Shown in pieces: positions 45,533 to 55,825 of a stretch of 64,000 nt of DNA. The first letter of the stretch is position 1; each line of letters begins with the position of its first letter. The DNA is from Symbiodinium microadriaticum (lineage: Eukaryota > Sar > Dinophyceae > Suessiales > Symbiodiniaceae), in NCBI GenBank assembly GCA_001939145.1, contig LSRX01000428.1, forward strand, positions 253,534 to 317,533. Reading direction: 5' to 3'. A program made the translations under genes and the position numbers. The notes under the pieces were generated by a model. That model did no database searches. It worked only from the letters and a program-made list of their open reading frames with translations, and was not told where the DNA came from.

Positions 45533-48500
45533 TCAGGGCGGCAAGCCCTCTTTCAACGGGAGGCTTTGCTTCAATCTGACCGTCCGCAGTCTATCTCTTC
45601 CCACCTCGAGGCAAGCGACATCAGACGCGAAGGAGTCAAACTCCTGTCGCAGCTGCCTGGAGCGATTTCTCTCATCAAGGATTGTGCCCGAAACGCGCAA
45701 GTCACTATCCACACCGCACTACTGTCACTCACTCGATAAACTGGAATGCTCTCGCTCTTCGCTGATCTACCTCTGATTCGGCCTCAGCATGCTCGCCGCA
45801 CCAGGCTCTTGGCGCAAGAGTCCAAGGACTTGAGGCAGCTCGAAGCGTCTCAGGTCCTAGGCTGACAGAATGTGAGTGAAGCTTGAGGCACCGGACCTCA
45901 CCTACCCGACCTACCCTTCCTCTTCCCAGCGTCCGCGCTGAGCTGGGTCTGTAGTTGGTGACACTCCGGCATGAGCATCTGCAGCACTTCCGCAGGCCTT
46001 GGTAGAGATGGAACAGCAATGTGGGACCTGGGCAGGTTGGTGGAAGTCCAGCTGCAGCTCAGGGGCAATGCCTCTCCTTCCGTCCCATCTACTCTCGGAG
46101 ATTCCTCACCTGGTGCGACTTCATTCAAACCAAGCACGTCTGCCACAAAAAGCTTGCCACAAGCAAACCGGCCAGGAACACGAAGCAAGCAGCAACACTA
46201 CCACCACTTCCCCAAAGCCGGGGGTCTACACATGTCAAGTTGTTCGGTCAGCACTGTCGGGACGAAAAAGGCAGGAAACTAGGTGTCATCACGTCTCTCG
46301 TGTTGCCATGGCGGTTCGGAGAAGAACTTCATGGTATGACTGGTGGCTTTTTACACCGGGGTTCTGCCAATCTGCAGGTCCCAGTGCTGCTGCTGCTGCT
46401 GCTGCTGCGACAACCATCACTCGACTGCGGCGTGGGACAACTCATCTGAGAATCCCGCGCACGACAGAGAGCTGTCTTTGCATCTCGCTTTCCTCAGGCG
46501 GCTCGTCGCCACGTGCGTCCTGGCAACACACTGACATGTTCAATTTCAGTCTCACCCGCTGAGCCAAGTTGGACATGGTTTTGAGCAGACTCTCCCTTGG
46601 AAAAGGACAAAGCAATTCCCACTGGCGTATCTTCAATTCAACCAGGGGCCTGGTCTGCCTGGGCAGCGAGAAATCCAAAGACATCCAGGAAGAGCACGCT
46701 ACCTTTGAGACTTTGGGGGTTCGAGTCTTTTCTGAGGGACCTCAATGGTCACGGCACTCACAGTGCCACAGGCTGGTGCTTTGTGCTGCCATCGTGCCCA
46801 GAATACCGAAAATCCGCTCTGTGCTCTCACTTCCGTTCGCACCCTCACCCAGGACAAGAAGCGGTAGTTCGTGGGAAGCTCCACGCTGCCGAATTTCACG
46901 CCCCGGGCCACAATCCTAGGCTCAAAAACATGCACAGAGGACAACCGTTACCCGACTCGTCACTGCGATCTAGCAGCCAAGTGAAAAGTATCCAAGTAAG
47001 ATGGAGGAAGAAAGCCAGTGGGACCATTACTCGGTAACAGCCGATCCTTAGCTGGAAGCGCAGTCTCTGTCCAAGTGCTCAAGGTGCTGGGGCTGAGGAA
47101 TTCAAGCCAAATCGCATGAAGGAAGTCGGCTCGTTTGCCCAGACGCGATGCAAGCTGAAGCTCCTGTGCTTCGGACTCTTAGGGATTTGCGTGCCTTCGC
47201 ATGCGAATCAACTGTTCCATGCCCAGCCGCACTGTGACCAGCGTCGGGGGCAGAATCAGGAGAACAGCGGCGACTGCCAAGATCTTTCGCGAAAGGTACA
47301 AGTCCAGCCTGTTGACATTGGGATAGCTCAGGAATTCCCGGTGCATGGCTTACTTGCATGTTACCATCAAGAGCAAAAATGTCTGCATGCGGTGCCAAGC
47401 TCGCCTGGCCAAGATCCATGCGCAACCGGTAAAGATCACCACGCACGAAAGCGCCGGCAAGGGGACATCGTTCACAGCCACGAGAGTGCCCAGCATCATA
47501 TAGCCTCAATGGCACGAAGGGGACATCGCAAAAACAAGTCATGGGACCTGGCGAAAGCTTGCGCAATTTCGACCTTCGCTATCCAAGTGAAAACTAGTTT
47601 CACAAAAAGACAGGGGCTCTGCAGGATACGAGTGCAACTTGAACAGCTGAAACCACCGAACAACTGCCCGAGCCTGATTAGCCTGGCCAAGAAGCTGAGG
47701 GTATACAGCAGCCTCGTGTCAAGGAGCAGCAAACTTGGAACTACAACAAACAAACCGATTCCCTTCCTGAAGGGACCTTGTCAGCCGAACGTCAGCTGGC
47801 GCTTGCATGCTGTGTGCCGTCATGTTTGTGCCAAGGGGCTGGTTGGTGCCCATGGACATGCAAACACGGGCATACGCATCGAAAGACTGCCAATTCGCTT
47901 GCGTCCGCCGGTATAGCTGCACGTGTTCCAAAAGCATCTTGGATTGCAGGTCTGAGTCGACTTTGAAACAAGGAGGCATGGCGAAGCTCTACGACACCGG
48001 GTTTTGAAAACTCTGCTGCACGCCAAGACACAACTGGACTAATGCTTGGGTCCAGATCCTCCTCCGAGCCACTCATGGAAACGCCGCCAGATATCTCGGT
48101 CGCTCGCAAGTAAGAAGTCACTCACAAGGCATTTGGCCGCGTCTCTGCAAGCTGCAGCAACGGCTTTTCTCTTGGGGTCCTTCGAGCTTCTTTGACCGAG
48201 GAGCTACTTCGTCCTCGTCCGTCTGCTCCATCGCGTGGTTGAGCCGCTTCAGCTGTTGCCGAAGTAGCGGCACACGGAACATCTCGCGTGCCTTAGATGA
48301 AGAAGTATGAAGAACAACCGCTCGTCCTGCACTTCCTGCAACACAGGCAGACACCTCCTTGCCGGGTCGCAGTGCTACCTTCGTACTGCTGCGCTTGGAA
48401 GCGGCTCTTGTCCAGGGTTGCGTCCTTCGGATTTCGTCACAATGTGCAGTAGATAATATCAGGGCACGACAGGCGGAACGTAGGCATGCAGGCCAAGCAT

Positions 48501-49631
48501 CATCTGGAATTGGAAGACGCACGAACTGGGTAAGCAAACCTCCAGCAGGGTTTGCGGTGCTCGGCTAGCTCTGCCATCTCGCTGTGCCAGATAAAGATCT
48601 ACTACATCGTGTTGCCTTTTGTAGGACCTCTCTCGCAACTTCTGTACTTATATCAACCAATTCCATCGAACGCTTGAGAGCCCTGGGGTGTTGACTCCAA
48701 CAGGCAAGCTGAGTCAAGGACGAACCCCGAAGGCATGTGCCGCAACCGAGGCGTGAAGGGCCAACCAGATGCTCAGCAAGTAATACCTCATTCGGTCCAG
48801 AGCTCGGTGGAACCAACTCCGGCTGCAGGCTCCCCGTGGACCTACGTGGGTTAAGCCAAGAGACAAGAAGGCGCCCGCATTGCAGATGGCGAAGAGGTGG
48901 ATCAGCCAAGTTGGCCCCACGTCCTCAATGGTATGCGGAAGTATGCCGGGTCCAGCCATCAAACGCGAGCTCAGTTTTGCAAAAGTAAGGCCATGGCTTT
49001 CTCAGGCCGGCCTTCCACATACAGTGTCATGGCGAAGCCAAGTTGAAGAGTGCTCACAATCAAATAGTTGTCCTCAGTAAGCGTACAGCAACCGGATGTG
49101 ACGGCAAGGACTGGAGGCCAAGTGCCGCGGAGAATCCATCTTCCTGACGGTAAGATTGACCAGATCTCGCACATCTTCACCTTTGTCTCATGGCACCAGA
49201 TGCGTCAGTCCCAGATCAGCCCCGAGTTCACATAATCATTGTCATGCCATTAAGCACTGAAACGGCACTTTTGATCCGAACGCCACAGGGCCATGGCATG
49301 ATGCTTGGTTTCGAGTTTATTCAGCCTGCTGTAGGCGCCGGCCATCCCAGTATCCCTGCATTACTGTCATAGGTTCTGTGCAAGACGATCTGACAAGCAA
49401 GGACCGAGAATGTCCATTTTCCACATTGAAGAGCGGCGGTATAGCTTGGACTGCTCCACTCGCATCTTCTGGGCTTGGTAGTCTCTCTTGATAAGCAGCT
49501 CCTGTGCAGGGAACTAGCCGGAGGGACCCTTTCTGTGGCCAAGTCCAGGCCTTATCGAACATGTAGTTCTCCCGGTTGTAGGAGAACAGGCCACCACCGC
49601 CCGCAGCGGCAGCTCCAAAAAGTAGCTCCAT
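45533..49631 (-). CDS. multi-pass membrane protein of a dinoflagellate-type family
   Basis: Start ATG is at 49629-49631: MELLFGAAAAGGGGLFSYNR then ENYMFDK, ending at a GC-type donor. Next exons: RDYQAQKMRVEQSKLYR (~49490); EDVRDLVNLTVRKMD after AAAG (~49165); NYLIVSTLQLGFAMTLYVEG (~49070-48980); GPTWLIHLFAICNAGAFLSL (~48940); RMRYYLLSIWLALHASVAAH (~48800); FVRLPIPDDAWPACL and LRQQLKRLNHAMEQTDEDE (~48530-48190); MPPCFKVDSDLQSKMLLEHV then YRRTQANWQSFDAYARVCMS (~47979); SCVVIFTGCAWILARRAWHR (~47440); SRKILAVAAVLLILPPTLVT (~47290); VELKIRQWELLCPFPRESLL (~46640); RPAEVLQMLMPECHQLQTQL (~46000); EAESEVDQRRARAFQFIE before GTGAGT (~45740); and a coiled-coil last exon with ERNRSRQLRQEFDSFASDVA ending at TGA (45533-45535). 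The order YNRENY, RVEQ, EDVRDL, TVRKMD and then membrane helices matches, from memory, predicted proteins common in Symbiodinium. Function is unknown. Confidence 0.7.
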
Positions 49632-50410
49632 GGCTGCAATCTGGATCGATAGCCTCCGACTGTGTCCTAGAGCAGATCAGCAGCCGTACCTGTGAGTGCT
49701 GCGGACATGAAGGGAACCTTTGTGTTTAAACTCGTTTCAAAGTACTTCCTGCGCATAAGTTCGCCTGCCAAGCTTTCGGACTCCTGCATCTGTTGGTGTT
49801 GCAACGTATTCCCCCTTGCCTGTAACTGACCGTGTGGTGCGGATCAACGGCTGCAGAAGTTCCTAAACTGTCAGTCACGGTCCAACTGCAAATCGGAGCC
49901 GAACCTGCTCGAGAGACCTCACTCGTCTGGGCCCGCAGCATGCGACTCTCAAAGGGTGATGCCGGGGGTGGCGCGTGGGGAGGCGCCATGGGGGGCCCTG
50001 GTGGGGNNNNNNNNNNNNNNNNNNNNNGGGGGTCCGGGAGGCGGCCCCAAAGAGGGCTCCGACGTGGTGCGGGAGCCATAAAGGAGGTCCTTGCAGAGCT
50101 TCACTCTGTCTTTCTCACTCGCTGGAGTGGTCTACGTGCATTGGTGCCATGAAATTAGACTAATAGGTTTATCTTATCCATTTTCATTTATTGCGCTTAG
50201 CAGGCTTCCATTCGATCAGTCTCTTTTGGTTGAATAGTTGCCGAGCTCCTTGAGATCCGGATCCAAGGACTCAGCCTCCGGAGGAGTCGCCGCAACCTGA
50301 GACGGTTTCCGTGAAGGGCTCCTGAAATGGTTATATAGTTACATAATGTTTCATATATATATATATATACACACGCATATCTATGTTTTTGTATAAGTAT
50401 ACACACAACC

Positions 50411-50442
<32 letters not shown>

Positions 50443-50675
50443 CTAATCTAATCTAAATAAATATACACACACCTATTGGTGTTAGAGCATTAGATACTTG
50501 TAAAAGGGTTACAAGACGGGTTCTGCAATACACGAGTGAAAGCCACAGAGCAAGTGCGAGGGTAGGGTCGGCGTCTCGACAGTGAAGCCCACAGGTGCAC
50601 ACCCAGAAGTATTACTACCAGATCAGCAGCAAACCCAGCATTATTTTTCGCATATTATTCGTGCACTAGTCGTGG
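49632..50675. other. 5-prime flank and intergenic region with gap and microsatellites
   Basis: No gene is seen. It holds a G-rich run interrupted by the assembly gap, a TATATA/CACA tract at about 50354-50375, CT and TATC repeats at 50411-50455, and ATACACACA near 50462. It is the presumed promoter-side flank of the minus-strand membrane protein gene starting at 49631. Confidence 0.5.
50007..50027. other. assembly gap (21 N) within a G-rich run
   Basis: Twenty-one N are flanked by GGTGGGG on the left and GGGGGTCCGGG on the right. A G-rich repeat or quadruplex-forming stretch probably stopped the assembly. The gap length may be nominal. Confidence 0.99.
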
Positions 50676-51299
50676 GTGTTCTTGCATCTGGCGCCTCCTA
50701 GCATGGCTGACGACTGTGCTACAGCCCCCAGAAACCGAAGAAAAGCAATGGTTACCCCAAGCCGCAGGTCCACCCGTCCTGTGATTCAGGCTCTAATCCT
50801 TCCTCTTCCACCTGAGCTCAACCGTGCTGCCTTTGCTGCAGGGGGAGGAACCCAGGCGCCGGGGCTGCCTGCGTGGATGCACCACTTTTTTGGGGAGCTC
50901 GGCTCGGCGATGGAGCATCGGAAATGTGTGCGAAAGGAATCTGTTCAAACTTTAACTATCTGTGCTCGGGATCTCAGCTGGTGGCGCCAGACCCCGGAGC
51001 TTGTCTGGGAAATTACTAGAATTCACTTCTCACATCTTCTCACCCTGCTAGTGCTATCCCCGCTGCTCTTACCAGGATCTTGCTTATCCTTACCAGCTTC
51101 TCTACGCCAACTCAAGCTACGTGAGCGGTTCCGAAGCTCAGGACCAAAACGGACACAGCCATGTGACCCATGCCCGGGCTCGGCAGAGGGTCCGGCCTCT
51201 TGTTGGGGCTATGGCGTGAGGTGTGGTGTTACTGCAGTGGGGACTGCTCGTCTGCGAGTCGAAAGGTTCCAAGTTCAATCTATGCTCGCACAGAGCTGA
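50676..51299 (+). CDS. uncertain 207-codon open frame
   Basis: A plus-strand frame opens with an in-frame ATG at 50703 (MADDCATAPRNRRKAMVTPS) and includes GLPAWMHHFFGELGSAMEHR and a Leu-rich stretch. It has no recognisable domain and no support from splice sites. It is on the strand opposite to nearly all genes here. It could be a chance frame or part of a mobile element. Confidence 0.22.
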   Translation: MFLHLAPPSMADDCATAPRNRRKAMVTPSRRSTRPVIQALILPLPPELNRAAFAAGGGTQAPGLPAWMHHFFGELGSAMEHRKCVRKESVQTLTICARDLSWWRQTPELVWEITRIHFSHLLTLLVLSPLLLPGSCLSLPASLRQLKLRERFRSSGPKRTQPCDPCPGSAEGPASCWGYGVRCGVTAVGTARLRVERFQVQSMLAQS

Positions 51300-51399
51300 G
51301 ACGAAGCACCAAGATCCGCTCAAGGTCGACTGCTTCGTAAATAGCTTGCTTCCGCTTTTTCGTCAGGCTCACCAGAACTGCGAGTGAAGCAAACTAGTG

Positions 51400-53205
51400 T
51401 CAGCAAGCAGTCTCGCGCCCTGGACACCGGAACTCGAGAACGTCGGCAGACTTGCAGCGCGTCAAGCGCTTGCTAAGACTCTCGGGCACTGGGCTTCCAG
51501 CATGACGAAGAAACTGTATGCTAGCCTGGTATTCCGGCTCAAGCTGCCGTTGCAACCGACGAACAAGCGATTTATTCTTGCATAGATCTGTGCGATGTCC
51601 ACCAACAGCGTTGAAATGACCAAAGACTGTCGTTTCGGGGTATGTATACCTCACTCCAAGGAATTCGGCGACAATCGAATACGTTCTGTCAGGTTCATGG
51701 AGGAAGTCTCGATGCATAGGTAGAAGGCGGCCAAAGAAGAGGGCCATCATGGAACCCAGGTGCTGCGATGTGGCAGTGCCGTCCCAAAGCCGACGCATCG
51801 CATCAGTTTGGCGTGCCTCCCATAGGGCGGAGGCACTCGAGAAGCAGCCTTCCCGAGTGCTTATCGGTGACGCAAGCAACTGCTGCTTGGCCACTTCCAG
51901 GCCCAAGGTGTCGTTGTGGTTGTGGCAGTACCTGTACTCCATAAAATGGCGCTCTAAGCGCCCAAGCGGGTCGCAAACGCTCATGACTACCTTGGCCTCA
52001 CCTACCAGTGCAAGGCCCATCCTCGCCAAGCCGTACGCAAAGAGAGTCGGGGAACAAATGCCAGCGAGACGCGGTCGAATACCTGTCTCCTCGGGAAATG
52101 CAGTGCAGGGTGAGATTACCAACTAGCAGCAGGTGCTTCTACCTGCGACTATCCGTCCACATGTCCAACTCTTCCCCAATGCCTCAACCCAACTAAGGAC
52201 GCAACAAGCGGGAGGGAGCTGCAGATTTCGGTTTGCAACTCAGAAACGGGTATCCTGCAACTTCTTGTCTTTGGCCATTTCCATTCGGCGGTTGAATTCC
52301 TGGACCTGCGACTTGAGCGGCAAAAGTCGGTGAACGACCTCAGTTGTGAAGAAGAAGTCTTCAGAGGTGGTTGAGAACGCAATCTCCGGATGCTGATTGA
52401 GGTTTCTGTGTAAAGATGTCGTGCCGCAGTTGTCCAGGCCCGCGATTGCAAAGTCCAGCTGCAAGGATGGCCAGTTCAGCAGCTCTTCGACCACCACAAC
52501 ATCAGCCGAAATGGCATCGTTCAGCAAACCGGCCACCTCCGCTCCAAATAGTTTCTCTGCCTCAAACTCTGGGAAAATCCTGTTGACGATCGCTTTTCCT
52601 GTGCAGTCGTGGGGCACACACATGGCCTTCCGTAGGATGGGCGGGAGGAGGCCGGCAAGAATGGCATCTTTCAGGGTTGGTGGTGTGATTCCGACCACTT
52701 GCTCTAAGAAGACCGAACGATTAGAAGATGGCAGCAGCAGCAGGAGCTTCGGCAGGTCGACTGTAGCCTCCCAATATCGGCCACCGTGGACGGAGCATCC
52801 AATCATTCCCTCTTGTGCCTGTCCGAACAACACATCAAGCCAGGAATCCCCATAACCCACATCATCCAGTTGCAGCTTCGCAACCCTGTCGGAGTCGGAC
52901 CTTCCATTGCGCTGATTCTTCAGAAGAAACTCCCAGTACCAGTCGGGTCTGTGACCTCTTGGAGAATACTCAGTTGGCACGCCTGACAGCGCTCGCCATT
53001 TCGCAACATGTGCCCCATATGCTGCAGCGCATGCATCGCCAAACTCCTGTCCCTCAGCCCAGACGAGAAGGCCCGTCGACGCAAGGGCAAGGGATTTTGC
53101 TGCGTTCATGCCCCGAGCTTTGAACCGTGCCATGCTCTTGTTTTGAGGTGCTGAGCCTGCGAGCAATCGCGAGCAGGACTCTCTTAGCCTACCTAACCTT
53201 TCCAT
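51400..53205 (-). CDS. sulfotransferase (two exons), probably secretory pathway
   Basis: Exon 1 (53205-52248) and exon 2 (52082-51400) join in frame across a 165-nt GT-AG intron (52083-52247). ATGs at 53205, 53133 and 53110 are possible; the last two put a signal-peptide-like stretch (NAAKSLALASTGLLVWAEG) at the N-terminus. An N-terminal region with SWLDVLFGQAQEGMIGCSV and AMCVPHDCTGKAIVNRIFPE (Cys-x4-Cys) recalls, loosely, the N-terminal domain of nose-resistant-to-fluoxetine proteins. Then comes the sulfotransferase 5-prime-phosphosulfate loop, FAIAGLDNCGTTSLHRNLNQ plus HPEIAF. In exon 2 the expected 3-prime-phosphate motif reads VVMSVCDPLGRLERHFMEYR, with Cys and Arg where the family usually has Arg and Ser. 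It likely transfers sulfate from PAPS to a glycan or protein in the secretory lumen; substrate unknown. Confidence 0.82.
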
Positions 53206-53235
53206 CTTGCAGTGGCTCGTGTTCCGGCCCCCCAA

Positions 53236-54285
53236 ACCAGCATGTCAAGAGGATTCACTTACCCCCGGACGCGGGCCTGACGGCGGCAGCCATGCACCAG
53301 GGCTCGCCACCGGCGGAGCCTCCACAACAAGCATATTGTTCTGCGCTCTGGTAACGATTTCGCCAACAATCTAAGGTCTAGCATGGCTGCGCCGAGTTCT
53401 GTGTAATGGGGGTGGGCATCTCTCACTAAGAAAGGTAGCCCTCACGACGTACTGCCGCCATGTCCGAATGTAGCTAAACCCCAATACACGTCTGCATGCA
53501 TGTTGCCGTACCAAGTTTTTTTGGCGAATGCATGGTTCTTGTTCCTATTAAGTTATAAGGACGCATGAAGGCCTCAGCCCGTCAGCTCACTGTACGTACA
53601 CTGTAGACAGGTCAACAGACAGACAGCGAGAGCAGCGCGAGAGAGAGAGAGAGGGAGAGAAACCAAAACACACAAGAATGAAGATGCAAACGGAGAATGC
53701 CGTGTCGGAAAGCACTGCAATGCATGACAACAAATGTCATCTTCCGACTGTGTGACGTGTGTCCGGCTGAGATGCCCGCATACCCAGACCAGGTTGGTAC
53801 TCCCCAAGGCGGTGGGGCACACTGCCAAAGGCCAGGCGGCCTGTTCGTTTGAGAGGTCAGGCCAGCACGATCGAAGCTGAATGATCGAAGCCCCTTTTCT
53901 CAGGAGGGGCTGCAATGCGCGCCCTCCAGTACGGAATATCTTATCGCAGATCGTACCTACCCTTCACATGGGCTCAGGCATATATAAGTTGGAAAGTAAA
54001 CATGTTGCAGCGTCATGCAGCTGTCTCGCCCCGAGACTGAGAAACCACGACATCCTCGATTACGAACTGGAATGACAGCCACGAAGGAATCATCAATCGT
54101 GTTTGCCATCAAGCAGTGGGTACTCCGTCGTGAACATGCATGCAGGGACACAACGCCCATGCCGAAGCATGTATGGAAGGATCCGCCTGCTATGTGCATC
54201 CCGATCATCAGATGACCCAGAAGAGTTTCCTTCGTAGTCCTCTCAGTATTGGGAATGTGGTCAGTGAAGCCAACCGGTATCAGAC
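53236..54285. other. intergenic stretch, no gene seen
   Basis: Open frames here are short and lack coding-like runs. A GA microsatellite lies at about 53636-53662. It is the upstream flank of the minus-strand sulfotransferase. Confidence 0.45.
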
Positions 54286-54293
54286 CATATCAG

Positions 54294-55565
54294 ACCTTTG
54301 CCACACGTCCTCCTCGAAAGGCCAAGCTCCACCACTCCCTGGCTTTGGTCCTTGGAGCGATCTTCCAAGCACCTCCGCTCATGCTCCTACTGGTTCCCGT
54401 CCTTCGATGGGTGGGTTTTGCCGTCTCGCTTTCCTCAGGATCACTCTCGCTGCAACAACAGCACCAAACTGGGCACTGAGGAAGTCTTGGGAGACAAAAC
54501 AAGGGAGAACAAGAGTCGGGAAAATGGCATGGTCTTCCCAACCCACGTCATGTCCGATCGGCGAAAGCGGGCTACATCTGAAGCTTGCATGTTTTCCCTT
54601 TCTCTGCGTGCCATCGCTCCCGTTCCTGACAGATTCCTTACCGCCTTTCCTTCACGGCCCCGAACGTCGACAGAATCACCAAAGAAATGTCTGAGTTGCA
54701 GCGGCGCTGCTTGTCAGACCCATTCCGCGGCGGTGGGGCGCTCGCCTTCTTGGCCTTTGGCCAGTCTGATGCAAACGGATGCCGCCTGTGCTCTCATCTC
54801 AGGCTCCAGCGTAGCCTCGAGAAGCTACGGCCTGGCACTCTGGGGACGGGGAAGTTAGAGCTCGGGCCCAGGTTCCCATGGGGCATCATGGGGCCCAGGG
54901 CCTCTGACACTGTGTCTGCACTGAAATCTTCCATGCCTGCGGCAGCTCTGACGACTCCTCTATGATTCCGAAGCGGCCTCAGGCAAAAGCCGATGTTTCT
55001 TGCCATACAGGTTTGACGAACGAGCCCACGACTCAGATCTATCTCCGGCGCCTCGTTGTACTTCCGACCTTGATGAACGACCGGTTGCCACCGATGCAGA
55101 AGGACTGAAACTCAGCGTCTGCAGCACAGTTTGCTCAGATGCCAGCATGCTTTCCAATAGACCTGCAAGTAGCAAGTGCATCTGACCTTTGCTTTGAAAG
55201 CTTTTTGCTCATACGGCATCTGCCTCTGCCTCAAGGCCAGAGTATTTCTTGAAGATGGACGGAAGCCTTAACAGCTCGCGGACCCAGATGCGAGGCGGAA
55301 CTATACCATTACATTATATCATGCAGTCTGACATTGTATTCGGGTGTGTTATCTTATCTTTATGACAATGTGAGCGGCCGAGATGCTTCAGCATTTTCGA
55401 TGGGTTGCGGCGCTCGTAGACCTCAAAGCGGTGCAGGACAGCGTTCGGGGCCCCAAACCCTAAACCCTCTGAGTCTCGGTGAGATCCTGGCACCACGGAT
55501 AAGCTCACGGAGCAGAGCCGCATCCGCCTCATCGATGGGCTCCTCTCAGGTTCCGGCAATGACAC
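54294..55565 (-). CDS. hypothetical multi-exon gene, Ser/Arg-rich
   Basis: Minus-strand exons, in transcript order: EEPIDEADAALLRELIRGAR (~55545-55480); FEVYERRNPSKMLKHLGRS (~55425-55375); LLLAGLLESMLASEQTVLQT, then SASVATGRSSRSEVQRGAGD (about 55180-55030); AAGMEDFSADTVSEALGPMM, then GPSSNFPVPRVPGRSFSRL (~54950-54810); and ESDPEESETAKPTHRRTGTS, then GGAWKIAPRTKAREWWSLAF (~54465-54295). The composition suggests a partly disordered regulatory or cytoskeletal protein. A plus-strand frame over 54687-54965 (ITKEMSELQRRCLSDPFRGG) is a competing reading. No domain is recognised. Confidence 0.4.
55455..55476. other. short telomere-like motif
   Basis: The word CCCCAAACCCTAAACCCTC occurs next to an exon. 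The plant/dinoflagellate-type telomere unit is CCCTAAA, so this is one full unit with imperfect neighbours, too short to call an interstitial telomere. Confidence 0.35.
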
Positions 55566-55690
55566 GAACATAGTATGACATTACATTACATCACATTATG
55601 TCAAACTGAACTATAACAGATTATATAACATAGTATAATATAACATAATATAATAGAATACATTATATTATATGTTATTTAATTATACAT
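55562..55690. repeat. degenerate five-base-period A+T satellite
   Basis: About 130 bases reduce to pentamers such as ACATT, ATAAC, ATAAT, AGAAT and ATTAT (for example AACATAATATAATAGAATAC). It lies between the genes at 54.3-55.6 and 55.8-58.1 kb. Confidence 0.7.
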
Positions 55691-55825
55691 GGATGCATCA
55701 CGCTCGCTGCCGCAACAGAGCAAGTTTGGGGTGTCTTTGGTGGACAGCTAAAATCGTGCTCCAATTCGCTCGAAGTCACTGAATTCCTCGGAATTTGGGA
55801 CTGTGTAACTCACTGGAATCCCGCG

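Noticed and set aside
47116-47916. 266-codon plus-strand open frame
   Set aside because: It is antisense to membrane-protein exons whose minus-strand reading (membrane helices, family motifs) is much stronger. The plus reading has no coherent composition.
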